Origin: CAVQCX01 sp963775335
GTDB lineage: Bacteria > Pseudomonadota > Gammaproteobacteria > Chromatiales > Chromatiaceae
Direction of reading: 5' to 3'
NCBI GenBank assembly: GCA_963775335.1
Contig: CAVZIJ010000002.1
Span: 930,001 to 994,000 of the forward strand
DNA length: 64,000 bases
Numbering within the stretch: the stretch's first letter is position 1; each line of letters opens with the position of its first letter. Under the pieces are notes generated by a model. That model made no database searches. It was given only the letters and a program-made list of their open reading frames with translations, and was not told where the DNA came from. Shown piece by piece: positions 53,882 to 62,439 of this stretch. The position numbers were made by a program, and so were the translations under genes.

Positions 53882-54377
53882 TGCCTTCCTCCGGGGTTGA
53901 GAGAGAGGTCCCCGCGGGCGGGCGACGGATGGCGACCCGGTTCAGGACCGAGGCGGCCAAGCGCCCGTCGGCGAGATACAGCGCGTACTCGAATGCAGGG
54001 GTGCAGCGTCCGTGCGTGCGCAGATCTTCGGCGATGCGCCGGGCCTGCTCGGGATCGAAATCGAAACGCAGCTCTAGATCAGTGCGGCCTTCCCGCACGA
54101 AATCAACCCGCAGCTCCCGTGTCCAGACGGCGTAGCCCGGAAACCGGCGGGCGCAGGCCAGGGCGGGGACCGGGTCCGCCAGGGCGGCGATGGCGCCGCC
54201 GAACATGCTTCCCCCCGGGTTTCGGTTGCGCCGATTGAGCGGCAGAACGATCCGGGCATGCGTCCAGTCCGGGCTGAGCTCGCGCACCCGCACGCCCATG
54301 AACCGAAACGGGGGATACCATTCCAGGCGCCGCGCGGGGGACAAACGCCGTCGTAGCCAGGCCGGGGCGTGGATCAT
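53865..54377 (-). CDS. Hotdog-fold DUF4442-type thioesterase-like protein
   Basis: 170-residue protein with the hotdog pattern YPPFRFMGVRVRELSPDW, then LPLNRRNRNPGGSMFGGAIAALADPVPALAC, where the central helix follows NPGGSMFGG. It resembles DUF4442/YiiD-C type proteins, relatives of acyl-CoA thioesterases. Substrate unknown. It lies 36 bp downstream of the inositol-phosphatase gene and overlaps the Sel1 gene, in a four-gene minus-strand run. Confidence 0.78.
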   Translation of the reverse strand: MIHAPAWLRRRLSPARRLEWYPPFRFMGVRVRELSPDWTHARIVLPLNRRNRNPGGSMFGGAIAALADPVPALACARRFPGYAVWTRELRVDFVREGRTDLELRFDFDPEQARRIAEDLRTHGRCTPAFEYALYLADGRLAASVLNRVAIRRPPAGTSLSTPEEGNEPRL

Positions 54378-54413
54378 CGGGCCTATCCGCCCGGCGGACG
54401 CCGATGAGCGGGC

Positions 54414-55235
54414 TCAGGACGCATCGCCATCGCCGAAGGCCAGCAGGGTGCGCCGCCACTCATCCAGCAACCGGGCGTCGGTCGCCGCCATCGCCAGGCG
54501 CGGTGAGAGGCTGAGCTCCTCGGCAACGGCTACACCTATGCCGGTACTGCAACCGCCCGCCCCTCCGGCCTCGGAGAAGATCAGACGCCCCGCCGCATAG
54601 TCCCAGAGCTTCTGCCCGCCGTGCAGATACAGATGGCCCCGTCCCGCTGCCAGCCAGCACCAGTCGAGCGCCACGGAGCCGAAGCTGCGCTGGGAGCGAA
54701 AGGGCGGGTGGATCGCCAGACCGGCAGCGATCGCCGGCTCCAGGCGCTTGAAGTCGACGATGGCGATGCACTCGGCGAGCGACCTTGGGCCGGCCTGGAG
54801 GCTCAGCCGCCGCCCGTCGAGCCAGGCACCCTCGCCGACCCGGGCACGGAAGCATTCCGAGCGCACGGGGTCGTAGACCAGTCCGATCTCGGCCCGCCCC
54901 TCGCGGATCAGCGCCAGCGAGATCCCGAAGACCGGTATGCCCGCAGCGTAGTTCGAGGTGCCATCCAACGGGTCCAGACACCAGATCCCTGCACGCGCAT
55001 CGGAGAGAAGTCGCGTCTGATCGGCGGGGCTCATCTCCTCCCCGAGCAGCGGGATCGACGGATAGCGCCGGGCCAGCTCCGCGGCGATCCGCCCCTGGGC
55101 GGCGAGATCCGCCTCGGTCACCAGGGTCCCGTCGGACTTGAGCCGTGCGCCTATGTGCCCGAACCGCGGCAGCAGCTCCTCGTCGCCGGCGCGGCGCAGC
55201 AGATCGCAGAGATCCTTCACCTCGGGGCTCACCAT
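54414..55235 (-). CDS. Inositol monophosphatase family protein
   Basis: Mg-dependent sugar/inositol phosphatase family. The 273-residue protein has the metal-binding LLGEEMS, the core motif CLDPLDGTSNYAAGIPVFG, and the C-terminal KLWDYAAGRLIFSEAGG. Substrates in bacteria vary (inositol-1-phosphate, CysQ-type PAP, or fructose-1,6-bisphosphate), so no symbol is given. A role as a PAP phosphatase would fit the two PAPS-using sulfotransferases, but this is a guess. The ATG at 55235 overlaps the end of the YgjP-like gene by seven bases. Confidence 0.88.
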   Translation of the reverse strand: MVSPEVKDLCDLLRRAGDEELLPRFGHIGARLKSDGTLVTEADLAAQGRIAAELARRYPSIPLLGEEMSPADQTRLLSDARAGIWCLDPLDGTSNYAAGIPVFGISLALIREGRAEIGLVYDPVRSECFRARVGEGAWLDGRRLSLQAGPRSLAECIAIVDFKRLEPAIAAGLAIHPPFRSQRSFGSVALDWCWLAAGRGHLYLHGGQKLWDYAAGRLIFSEAGGAGGCSTGIGVAVAEELSLSPRLAMAATDARLLDEWRRTLLAFGDGDAS

Positions 55236-55975
55236 TCGGCCGCTTCCGCCGACGCACGGGGCCGTTGCTCGGCCCAAACCGGGAGATTGCGCGATACCCG
55301 TCGAAGCGACCGGTCGAGCTCGAGCGCGCCGGGCTGCTTGCTCTCGACCAGACGCCAGAATTTCGCGGAATGGCTCATGACTCGAGTGTGGCAGAGCTCG
55401 TGGACCATCAGGTAGTCGACGAGCGCAGGGGTGAGCAGCAGCAGCTTGGCGTTCAGACTGATCGTGCCGCGGCTGGAGCAGCTGCCCCAGCGCGAACGCT
55501 GAAGCCTGATCTGCACCCGCGCGTATTGCAACCCGGTACGGGCCGCTACCTGCTCAAGCCAAGCAGGGAGGGTCTCAGCGCCACGGCGGCGCAGCCAAGC
55601 CCTGAGCAGGGCGACCCAGTCGTCCGAGCCAGAGCAGACCAAGCGTAGCCGCTGCCCGGCCAGGGACTGGACCCGGGGGACACCCTGGGTCCCAGGCACG
55701 AGCTCCAGACGCCAACTCTCCCCCAACGCCGGCAGATCGATCGTATCGGGGATCGCGCGGACCGCGGCCTCCTGCGCGAGCCGACGCCCCAGCAGCCGGG
55801 CCCGGGTGCGCTCGACCCATGGCCGATTCGATTCGGCGAACGCGAGGGCCGCCGCCACATCGGAGCCCTCAGGAAGTACCAGCTCGACTTGCCCGTCCGG
55901 CAGAACACGCAGGCGCACGCGTCGCGCCCGACGGCTGAGACGCAAACGCAGAGGTGAAGACGGGTCCGTCGACAT
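55229..55975 (-). CDS. YgjP-like (DUF45/M48-type) metallopeptidase
   Basis: Predicted zinc-dependent peptidase of the YgjP/DUF45 family; physiological substrate unknown. The 248-residue protein has SRWGSCSSRGTISLNAKLLL followed by the zinc motif VHELCHTRVMSHSAKFW, with the third ligand expected in the latter segment. The ATG at 55975 (MSTDPSSPLRLRLSRRARR) is chosen; longer open frame to 56104 is not supported. First gene of a minus-strand run with the phosphatase. Confidence 0.87.
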   Translation of the reverse strand: MSTDPSSPLRLRLSRRARRVRLRVLPDGQVELVLPEGSDVAAALAFAESNRPWVERTRARLLGRRLAQEAAVRAIPDTIDLPALGESWRLELVPGTQGVPRVQSLAGQRLRLVCSGSDDWVALLRAWLRRRGAETLPAWLEQVAARTGLQYARVQIRLQRSRWGSCSSRGTISLNAKLLLLTPALVDYLMVHELCHTRVMSHSAKFWRLVESKQPGALELDRSLRRVSRNLPVWAEQRPRASAEAAEW

Positions 55976-56216
55976 GGCGTGCCATGATCCCAGAAACGGC
56001 AATTGACCGCTTCGAGTAGCGATCAAGTGATTGATTTGGCCGTGGCTCCGGACAAGCCTGATGCTCACCCGCCGGGTGATGGCCGAGCCCGAGCACTGCC
56101 GCAATGAGCGCTTCCGTTCTCACCAACCGGCGTGATTGCAACCGGCGAATCAGGACTCTAAGCTCTGACAGTGCGCACTATCAAGAACAGGGAGAGCCGG
56201 GGGGGGGCTTCGCACC

Positions 56217-58202
56217 ATGAAAATCCGCGGTCGGCAAACGGGCCGGGCGGCCCGCACCCTGGGCCTGCTCACCATCCTCTGCCTTCTCGTTGCCCGCACC
56301 GAGGCCGCGCTTGAGAGCCAACGAGCGCAGTTCCTCGCAGCCGAAGAAGCCCTCGCGCAAGGCCGATATCAGGACTTCGAGCAGCTGTCCGCCGCGCTCA
56401 AGGATTACGCCCTTTACCCATACCTCGACTACGAGCGGCTCAGCGGCGAGCTGGGGAAGGCCAGCCCGGCGCGCGTGCGCACGTTTCTCCAGGCGTATAG
56501 GGACACCCCCCTGGCAGAGCGCCTGCGCAGCCAATGGCTGGATCGACTCGCCGAGGACAAGCGCTGGGATACGTATCTGCAGTTCTACGTCCCGAGCGAC
56601 CGCACGGATGCCCGCTGCGACCAGCTCCATGCGTTGATTGCAACCGGCCACGCCAGCCAGGCCTACGCCCAGGTGCCGGTTCTCTGGCTCCACGGCGGGT
56701 CGATGCCCAAAGAATGCGACCCGGTGTTCGCTGCCTGGCGCGCCGCCGGCAAGCTCACTCCGGAGCTGACCTGGCGGCGGATCGCGCTGGCCTTCCAGTC
56801 GAACGAGTCGAGGCTGGTGACCCATCTCAAGCGCTTCCTGCACGGTGCCGACCAAGGCTTTGCCGATCTCTGGCTCAAGGTCCATCGCGAGCCCCAGCTG
56901 CTCGAGCACAGCCCAGACCTTCTCGGGCGCCAGCACCCCTGGCGCATCGCGGCTCTGGAGGATGCATTGACGCGCCTGGCCCGGCAGGACCCCGACGGCG
57001 CGCTGGGGGCCTGGAAGGGGCTGAAAGGCCACTTCGCTTTTTCCGAGGAGCAGAGCGACCGGATCACCCGCGGCCTGGTGCTGCAGCTGGCACGCCGAGA
57101 GCCCGCCGAGGCGATGGGCTACCTGGAGTCGATTGCACCCGGTGCCGATGACCCCAAGTTCGAGGAGGCCCGCATCCGGACGGCCCTGGAGCTCGAAAAC
57201 TGGGACAAGGCGCTGGAATGGATTGACGCCCTGGGACCCGAGGGCCGCACCAGCGAATGCTGGCGTTATTGGCGCGCCCGGGCCCTCGAGCAGCTCGGCC
57301 GTGAAAAAGAGGCCGAGCCGATCTATCGCGCGCTGTCTGCTGAGCGCAGCTACTACGGATTCCTGGCCGCGGACCGGCTCGGCCTGGCCTACCAGCTAGA
57401 CGACGTCCCCGTGTCCGTAAGCGTCACCGCGGCTGCCGATGTCCGGAACAAGCCGTCGATCCTACGCGCACATGAGCTGCTGACGCTGGACCGCCTGACG
57501 GACGCCCGACGCGAATGGAATTGGGCGACCGCCCACATGAGCGCCGAGGAGCTGCAGGCAGCGGCCAAGCTGGCACAGAGCTGGGGCTGGAACGATCGCG
57601 CCATCTTCACCCTGGCCCGCGCCGGCTATTGGGATGACCTGGAGCTGAGATTTCCCCTGGAGCACCGGCGCCTGGTGGAGGAACAGGCCCACAAGACCGG
57701 TCTGGATCCGGCCTGGGTCTATGCCGTGGTTCGACAAGAAAGCGCCTTCGTCCGCGACGCACGCTCTGGCGCGGGAGCCCTGGGGCTGATGCAGCTCATG
57801 CCCGAGACTGCGGAAAACCTGGCCCGCAAGCTTGGGGAGCACCCGCCCGCCAAACAGGCGCTGCTCGATCCCCGGACAAACATCCGGCTGGGGAGCCGCT
57901 ATCTCAGCCGAGTGCTCGGCGAGCTCGGAGACAATCCCGTGCTCGCCACTGCAGCTTACAACGCGGGACCGGGAAGGGTGCGCTCCTGGCTTCCCGAGAC
58001 AGCGCTCGACGCGGACCTGTGGGTGGAGATGATCCCATTCCAGGAGACCCGCCGCTACGTACAGCACGTCCTGGCCTACACCGTCATCTACGAGCAGCGA
58101 TTGGGCGCAACGCCGACCCGGCTGAACGTGCGCATGCGTCCTGTCAGCGGGTCATCCGCGTGGGCGGCAGGAAAGAAGGACGAGGGAAAAGATCGGGCCT
58201 GA
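56217..58202 (+). CDS. slt: Slt, soluble lytic murein transglycosylase
   Basis: Periplasmic exolytic transglycosylase that cleaves glycan strands to 1,6-anhydro products. The 661-residue protein has an N-terminal signal (ARTLGLLTILCLLVARTEAA), a long alpha-superhelical region of TPR-like helices (about 35-480), and a GH23 domain at about 490-640 with VRQESAFV (catalytic Glu508), GALGLMQLMPETA and ATAAYNAGPGRV. Length and layout match Slt70. The ATG at 56217 is preceded by a long G-rich stretch. Confidence 0.95.
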   Translation: MKIRGRQTGRAARTLGLLTILCLLVARTEAALESQRAQFLAAEEALAQGRYQDFEQLSAALKDYALYPYLDYERLSGELGKASPARVRTFLQAYRDTPLAERLRSQWLDRLAEDKRWDTYLQFYVPSDRTDARCDQLHALIATGHASQAYAQVPVLWLHGGSMPKECDPVFAAWRAAGKLTPELTWRRIALAFQSNESRLVTHLKRFLHGADQGFADLWLKVHREPQLLEHSPDLLGRQHPWRIAALEDALTRLARQDPDGALGAWKGLKGHFAFSEEQSDRITRGLVLQLARREPAEAMGYLESIAPGADDPKFEEARIRTALELENWDKALEWIDALGPEGRTSECWRYWRARALEQLGREKEAEPIYRALSAERSYYGFLAADRLGLAYQLDDVPVSVSVTAAADVRNKPSILRAHELLTLDRLTDARREWNWATAHMSAEELQAAAKLAQSWGWNDRAIFTLARAGYWDDLELRFPLEHRRLVEEQAHKTGLDPAWVYAVVRQESAFVRDARSGAGALGLMQLMPETAENLARKLGEHPPAKQALLDPRTNIRLGSRYLSRVLGELGDNPVLATAAYNAGPGRVRSWLPETALDADLWVEMIPFQETRRYVQHVLAYTVIYEQRLGATPTRLNVRMRPVSGSSAWAAGKKDEGKDRA

Positions 58203-58222
58203 GCCCGCGCGGCAGCGACCGC

Positions 58223-60643
58223 TCAGCCTACATCCCCGGGGATCTCAGCCGCACTCGCCGGGACCGGCGTCCGGGGCTGCCGGGAGCCCACCCGGCGCCT
58301 GATCAGTCCCAGCACGCCGCCATCCGTGATCACCTCATAGAAGCAGCGCCCGGACGCGTCGGGCTCTTGCAGCTGCCCGTCCCTCCAGCGGCGAACCAGG
58401 GCTTCGCGCACCACCAGCCAATGGCTGATCCCCTTGCGGTCCTGATACCGGGTGGCATAGAAGCGGGTGGGCGAGGCATCCCCAGGGAGGGTCAGCTCCA
58501 CGCGCCGAAGCGCAAGCTCCCGCCTGAGCTTCTGGAAGGCGGCCGGCTCAAGCTCCACACCGTTGACGTTGTAACGCACGAGCGTCTCGGTGCCGAGCGC
58601 CTGGGCCCGCGGCGCCTCCATCGTGGCCACCTCGATACCGCGGCCCGCCCGGTTAGCACACAAGGGCGCCGTGCGTAAGACCGACGAGCACGACGAGAGT
58701 TGATCCGCCCGGTTGATCGCAGAGGAGATCATGATCTGGCGATCTCCGTCGTAGAGATAGGTGGGCGGGCCCTCCGCGTAGGTGATCCCCAGCCCGATCT
58801 CCAGCCCCGGCAGGTCGTGCCTGCGATTCTGGGCGTTCTGGACATCCACCACCGCTAGGATCTTGCGCGCCAGACCGCAGGCCTGCGCTACGGTGATGCT
58901 GCGCGCCGACGCCTCGTCATACTCGAACAGACCGAGGATGACCGCGTCGCCTTCCACGAAAACCTTGGTCGCGCCGACTTCAGCCAGCAGGGCATTGATC
59001 GGGTTAAAGAAGTTCAGGCTGAAATGGGTCGCCGGATTGAGGTGTCGCTGCAGCAGCTCCTCGGTCATCTGGGTCGAGCCTCGAACGTCCGCCTTGATGA
59101 TCACGTGACCGCGGACCTGGGTCTTCTGTGGCTGGATCTCCTCGGCGTCCAGAAACTGCTGCAAGGTCCCGTTGGCCTCGGACAGCGCGATGTCCTCCGG
59201 CCTTTGCAGCAGTCTGATCCGATCCATCGCCCGATAGGCGACGTAGGCGCACTTCAGGTCCCTGCGAAAGACCGCGAAATCGCCGATGAACTGCATGAGG
59301 CGGTCGAAGCGCTCGCCGCGGCCCATGCGGCGCAGGCGCTGGCGACCCCGGTCCAGGGCGGGCAGAGCATCCTGCGGTCGCACCGGGATCTGGGATCCCG
59401 ACAGGCGGCGCAGGAGCTTGCGCCGCGAGATCATCCGAGCGAGATACTGAAAAATGAGCCGGCCGGGTACTTTGCCCTGCAGATCGTCGTGGACCCGCCG
59501 AACCTCGAAGGAGGCCATGACCATCGGCAAGAGCCCTGCGCGCCAGAAGCGCCAATAGAGCGTGCGCCCGAGCCGGCGCAGATAGTCGTACCAGACCGCC
59601 GGCAGCGGGCGCCGGGTATGGCGCGGCATGCCCTTCGCCACCGAACCGGCAAAAAAGATCCGTTCCAAATTGTCCGGGACATCGAGCCAGGAGATCAGGT
59701 CCTGAGCATACTCTTCCTCGCACATCGAGCGTGTCACAAGCAGCTCGGCCTCGAGAAAGCCGCCGAGACTTCCCTGGTCGGTGCGCTGGCGGAACGTCAC
59801 TTGACTCGTCGATAGGTCGAGCAACCCGGCGCTCGACGCCACCGGGCGCGACGGGGGCGCCAGGGCCCAATCGGGCAGCAGTCCCTTGAGCAGCTCGGTG
59901 ATCAACCGGTTCACCTGTGCGAAACCGCCGCGGGCCTCCCTCTGCGTGAACACGAGGTTGTAGTGCACCATGGCTTGCTCATCGGCCATGATCCCCGGCA
60001 ACAGGAGCATGGGATTCAGGATCACGTGCTTGGGGGCCGGCCACGAGGCCGCCAGAACCGACTTTCGCAGCTTGCGAAGCCGCGTGCTCTCGAGCTTGTG
60101 GACATGGCGAAACAGCTCCCGGTTCAGGCGGTAGCGAATCGCCTGCTGTTCCCGCGCCAGCGCCACCACCCGTTGGTGCACCTCGACGGCCGAGACCTTG
60201 GGGCCACCCGTTTCCTCGTCGCGGGCTCGCTGCAGCCGCCCGCGCATCCGATCGATCTCGTCGCCGACCAGCTGAAGGAGGAATTTGATCACCGAGAGCT
60301 GAAACAGCTGGATCAGGTCCCGCTGCCCGGCCCGTCGCGCTTGCTCCACGGCCACCTCGGTGAGATCGACATAGGCATCGACGAAGGCCTCGACCTCGTC
60401 GACTCCCGGCTCGGGCGCAGACTCCCCCCAGAGGTTGACCGACACCTCATGGGTCAACAGGCGGCGCACCAGCTGGGTTGCGCGAGCGACGAAGCGCTGA
60501 CCGAGAACCACATCGATATGGGCGTTGTCTATGCCCCTGGGAAACTGCTCGAATCGCAGCCGCAGCTCCTCCGGCGCAGCCAGATGCTCCGCCAGTGTCT
60601 GGGCGGTGGGTTGCGCATCGGTCGTATGGGAGGATGGAGCCAT
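58223..60643 (-). CDS. Large protein with degenerate class III nucleotide-cyclase-like domain
   Basis: 806 residues from the ATG at 60643. The N-terminal two thirds are helical with no motif I know (FFAGSVAKGMPRHTRRPLPA; MASFEVRRVHDDLQGKVPGRL). At roughly 510-660 comes a class III adenylate/guanylate cyclase-like domain: KADVRGSTQMTEELL and FVEGDAVILGLFEYD keep both metal-binding Asp residues, but the substrate-lysine position and the transition-state Arg position (INRADQLSS) seem replaced, so catalytic activity is doubtful. No membrane segment. Convergent with slt by 20 bases. Upstream in-frame ATGs (60727, 60949) exist but overlap a likely promoter region. Confidence 0.7.
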   Translation of the reverse strand: MAPSSHTTDAQPTAQTLAEHLAAPEELRLRFEQFPRGIDNAHIDVVLGQRFVARATQLVRRLLTHEVSVNLWGESAPEPGVDEVEAFVDAYVDLTEVAVEQARRAGQRDLIQLFQLSVIKFLLQLVGDEIDRMRGRLQRARDEETGGPKVSAVEVHQRVVALAREQQAIRYRLNRELFRHVHKLESTRLRKLRKSVLAASWPAPKHVILNPMLLLPGIMADEQAMVHYNLVFTQREARGGFAQVNRLITELLKGLLPDWALAPPSRPVASSAGLLDLSTSQVTFRQRTDQGSLGGFLEAELLVTRSMCEEEYAQDLISWLDVPDNLERIFFAGSVAKGMPRHTRRPLPAVWYDYLRRLGRTLYWRFWRAGLLPMVMASFEVRRVHDDLQGKVPGRLIFQYLARMISRRKLLRRLSGSQIPVRPQDALPALDRGRQRLRRMGRGERFDRLMQFIGDFAVFRRDLKCAYVAYRAMDRIRLLQRPEDIALSEANGTLQQFLDAEEIQPQKTQVRGHVIIKADVRGSTQMTEELLQRHLNPATHFSLNFFNPINALLAEVGATKVFVEGDAVILGLFEYDEASARSITVAQACGLARKILAVVDVQNAQNRRHDLPGLEIGLGITYAEGPPTYLYDGDRQIMISSAINRADQLSSCSSVLRTAPLCANRAGRGIEVATMEAPRAQALGTETLVRYNVNGVELEPAAFQKLRRELALRRVELTLPGDASPTRFYATRYQDRKGISHWLVVREALVRRWRDGQLQEPDASGRCFYEVITDGGVLGLIRRRVGSRQPRTPVPASAAEIPGDVG

Positions 60644-60803
60644 CACCAGGCGCGGTCTCTGAGCACGGGGCGGAAATGGTTGGCCCTGCAAATTTTCAGA
60701 TTTTAGCGCATTCCATTTTTGCAACATCGGGCGCTTACCCCGGCACTCGGTGCCCGACGATGGCCCATGCCCTATCATGTGCACTGAAAGGACGCCGGAG
60801 CCC

Positions 60804-61466
60804 ATGCCCGTGACCAGACTAACCCGCTCGATTGTTCTGCTCCTCCTGTCCACCCAATGCGCCGCGGCAGACGGCTTCGTCGACACCGCCGCAGAGCGCT
60901 CCAACCCCTTCGCCACCGCCATGGATATGATGATGGACGCGATGGACAACTACTCCAGGAAACGGCAGTGGGACCAGGCCCTGTCCAGCTACGGTACATC
61001 CATGCAGCCCTGGGCCCTGGGTGCGATGCCCGGGATGACGCCGCAGATGCCCGGGCAGACCCAGATGCAGCAAATGTTCCAGAACGCTCCCGGAGTCAGC
61101 CGGGCCATGGGTAACATGGGTAGCCCGATGGGTGCATTCCGGCAACCCCGCACCATGGCGCCCTTCTATTCGGCGCCGACTCAGCAGACGGGCAGCGCAA
61201 TCGACGGCGTGTGGCAGGGGAGCAGCGGAGAGGTATTCGTCGTTCGCAATGGCTATTGCCGCATCTATGCCTCGCGGGAGGCCTACGACGACTGTCGGAT
61301 TGCGGTCCAGGGCCAGATGGTCACGCTAGTCAGCCCGACCTCCAGGCAGAGACGCCAATACGAGTATGCCGTGTCCGATGGACGCATGGTGCTGCGCGAC
61401 AGCGACGGCAACTTACTGCTCTACCGCCGCCTGCCCGACACGGCCGCGCGCGCCCTGCTGAATTGA
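60804..61466 (+). CDS. Exported Met-rich protein of unknown function
   Basis: Not recognised. The 220-residue product starts MPVTRLTRSIVLLLLSTQCAAA, a plausible Sec signal. Residues about 35-120 are unusually rich in Met, Gln, Pro and Gly (ATAMDMMMDAMDNYSRKRQW; MPGMTPQMPGQTQMQQMFQN). The C-terminal 80 residues form a compact beta-type domain (DGVWQGSSGEVFVVRNGYCR; YEYAVSDGRMVLRDSDGNLL) with two cysteines. GGAGCCC precedes the ATG at 60804; the frame opens at 60750. Confidence 0.68.
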   Translation: MPVTRLTRSIVLLLLSTQCAAADGFVDTAAERSNPFATAMDMMMDAMDNYSRKRQWDQALSSYGTSMQPWALGAMPGMTPQMPGQTQMQQMFQNAPGVSRAMGNMGSPMGAFRQPRTMAPFYSAPTQQTGSAIDGVWQGSSGEVFVVRNGYCRIYASREAYDDCRIAVQGQMVTLVSPTSRQRRQYEYAVSDGRMVLRDSDGNLLLYRRLPDTAARALLN

Positions 61467-61545
61467 ACCTGGAAGCGGCAGAGGCAGCCGTACTGCTCGG
61501 TCCGCGCGTTGCGCGGGGGACCGAGATGCTTGTTCGACGCCTTCT

Positions 61546-62436
61546 TCAGAGCACCATCTTCAACCCGACCCCCAGCAGCAGGGCGGCGAACACACGCCGC
61601 AATACCCCCACGGGAAGCGCGTGGGCCGCCCAGGCGCCGACCGGGGCTGCGCCGACGCTCGCCACGGCGACGCCCACGAAGGCCGGCCAGTAGACGTACC
61701 CGGTGGCTGCCGGAGGGAGTCGCGGGTCGCCCCAGCCCGCTACGACGAACCCCATCGTACCGGCCAGAGCGATGGGCAGACCGCAGGCACTCGATGTGGC
61801 GACGGCATTGCGCATGCTCACGCTGCACCATGTCAGAAAAGGCACCGTCAGACTGCCCCCGCCGATCCCCACCAGGGCCGAGATCAACCCGATGAGCGTG
61901 CCCACGGCTGAAAGCCCCGGCAACCCCGGCAGCCCGCGGTGGGCCTTCGGCGTACCGCCGAAAAACATGCGCACGCCAATCGCCAGGACGAATCCGGCGA
62001 ATACCCTCTGGAGCCAAGCGCTGGAGAGCCGCTCAGCGACCAGCGCGCCCGCCCAGGACCCCGCCACGATACCGGGGGAGAGCCGCCCAACCAGGGGCCA
62101 AAGCACCGCGCCGCGGCGCTGGTGCGCCCAGATCGACGACAGGGACGTCATCACGATGGTGGCGAGCGATGTGCCGACGGCCAGGTGGACTCCCACGGCC
62201 TGCTCTATGCCGAGGGCCCGGTCGGCCCAGATCAGGGCGGGGACGATCACCAGCCCGCCCCCGACACCCAACAAGCCACCCAAGAAACCGGCCAGGACAC
62301 CGACGCCGGCGTAGACCGCGAGCACCTCGGGCGGGAGATTCAGGGCGACATCCAAGACCGGGCCCTCGACGAAGGGGCGTCTGCGGGCCCGGGGGCGGGG
62401 CGCCGTGCTAAACTCCGCGCCCTCGACCGCAGCCAT
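61546..62436 (-). CDS. TauE/SafE family membrane permease
   Basis: Predicted inner-membrane exporter of the TauE/SafE/YfcA family, which moves sulfonates or other organic anions. The protein has about eight membrane segments, with the duplicated family motif LGGLLGVGGGLVIVPALI and, in the second half, LVGIGGGSLTVPFLT. The ATG at 62436 lies only three bases from the divergent gene's ATG, so the true start may be the TTG at 62355 (LDVALNLPPEV), which has GAGGG seven bases ahead. Substrate unknown. Confidence 0.85.
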   Translation of the reverse strand: MAAVEGAEFSTAPRPRARRRPFVEGPVLDVALNLPPEVLAVYAGVGVLAGFLGGLLGVGGGLVIVPALIWADRALGIEQAVGVHLAVGTSLATIVMTSLSSIWAHQRRGAVLWPLVGRLSPGIVAGSWAGALVAERLSSAWLQRVFAGFVLAIGVRMFFGGTPKAHRGLPGLPGLSAVGTLIGLISALVGIGGGSLTVPFLTWCSVSMRNAVATSSACGLPIALAGTMGFVVAGWGDPRLPPAATGYVYWPAFVGVAVASVGAAPVGAWAAHALPVGVLRRVFAALLLGVGLKMVL

Positions 62437-62439
62437 GAA

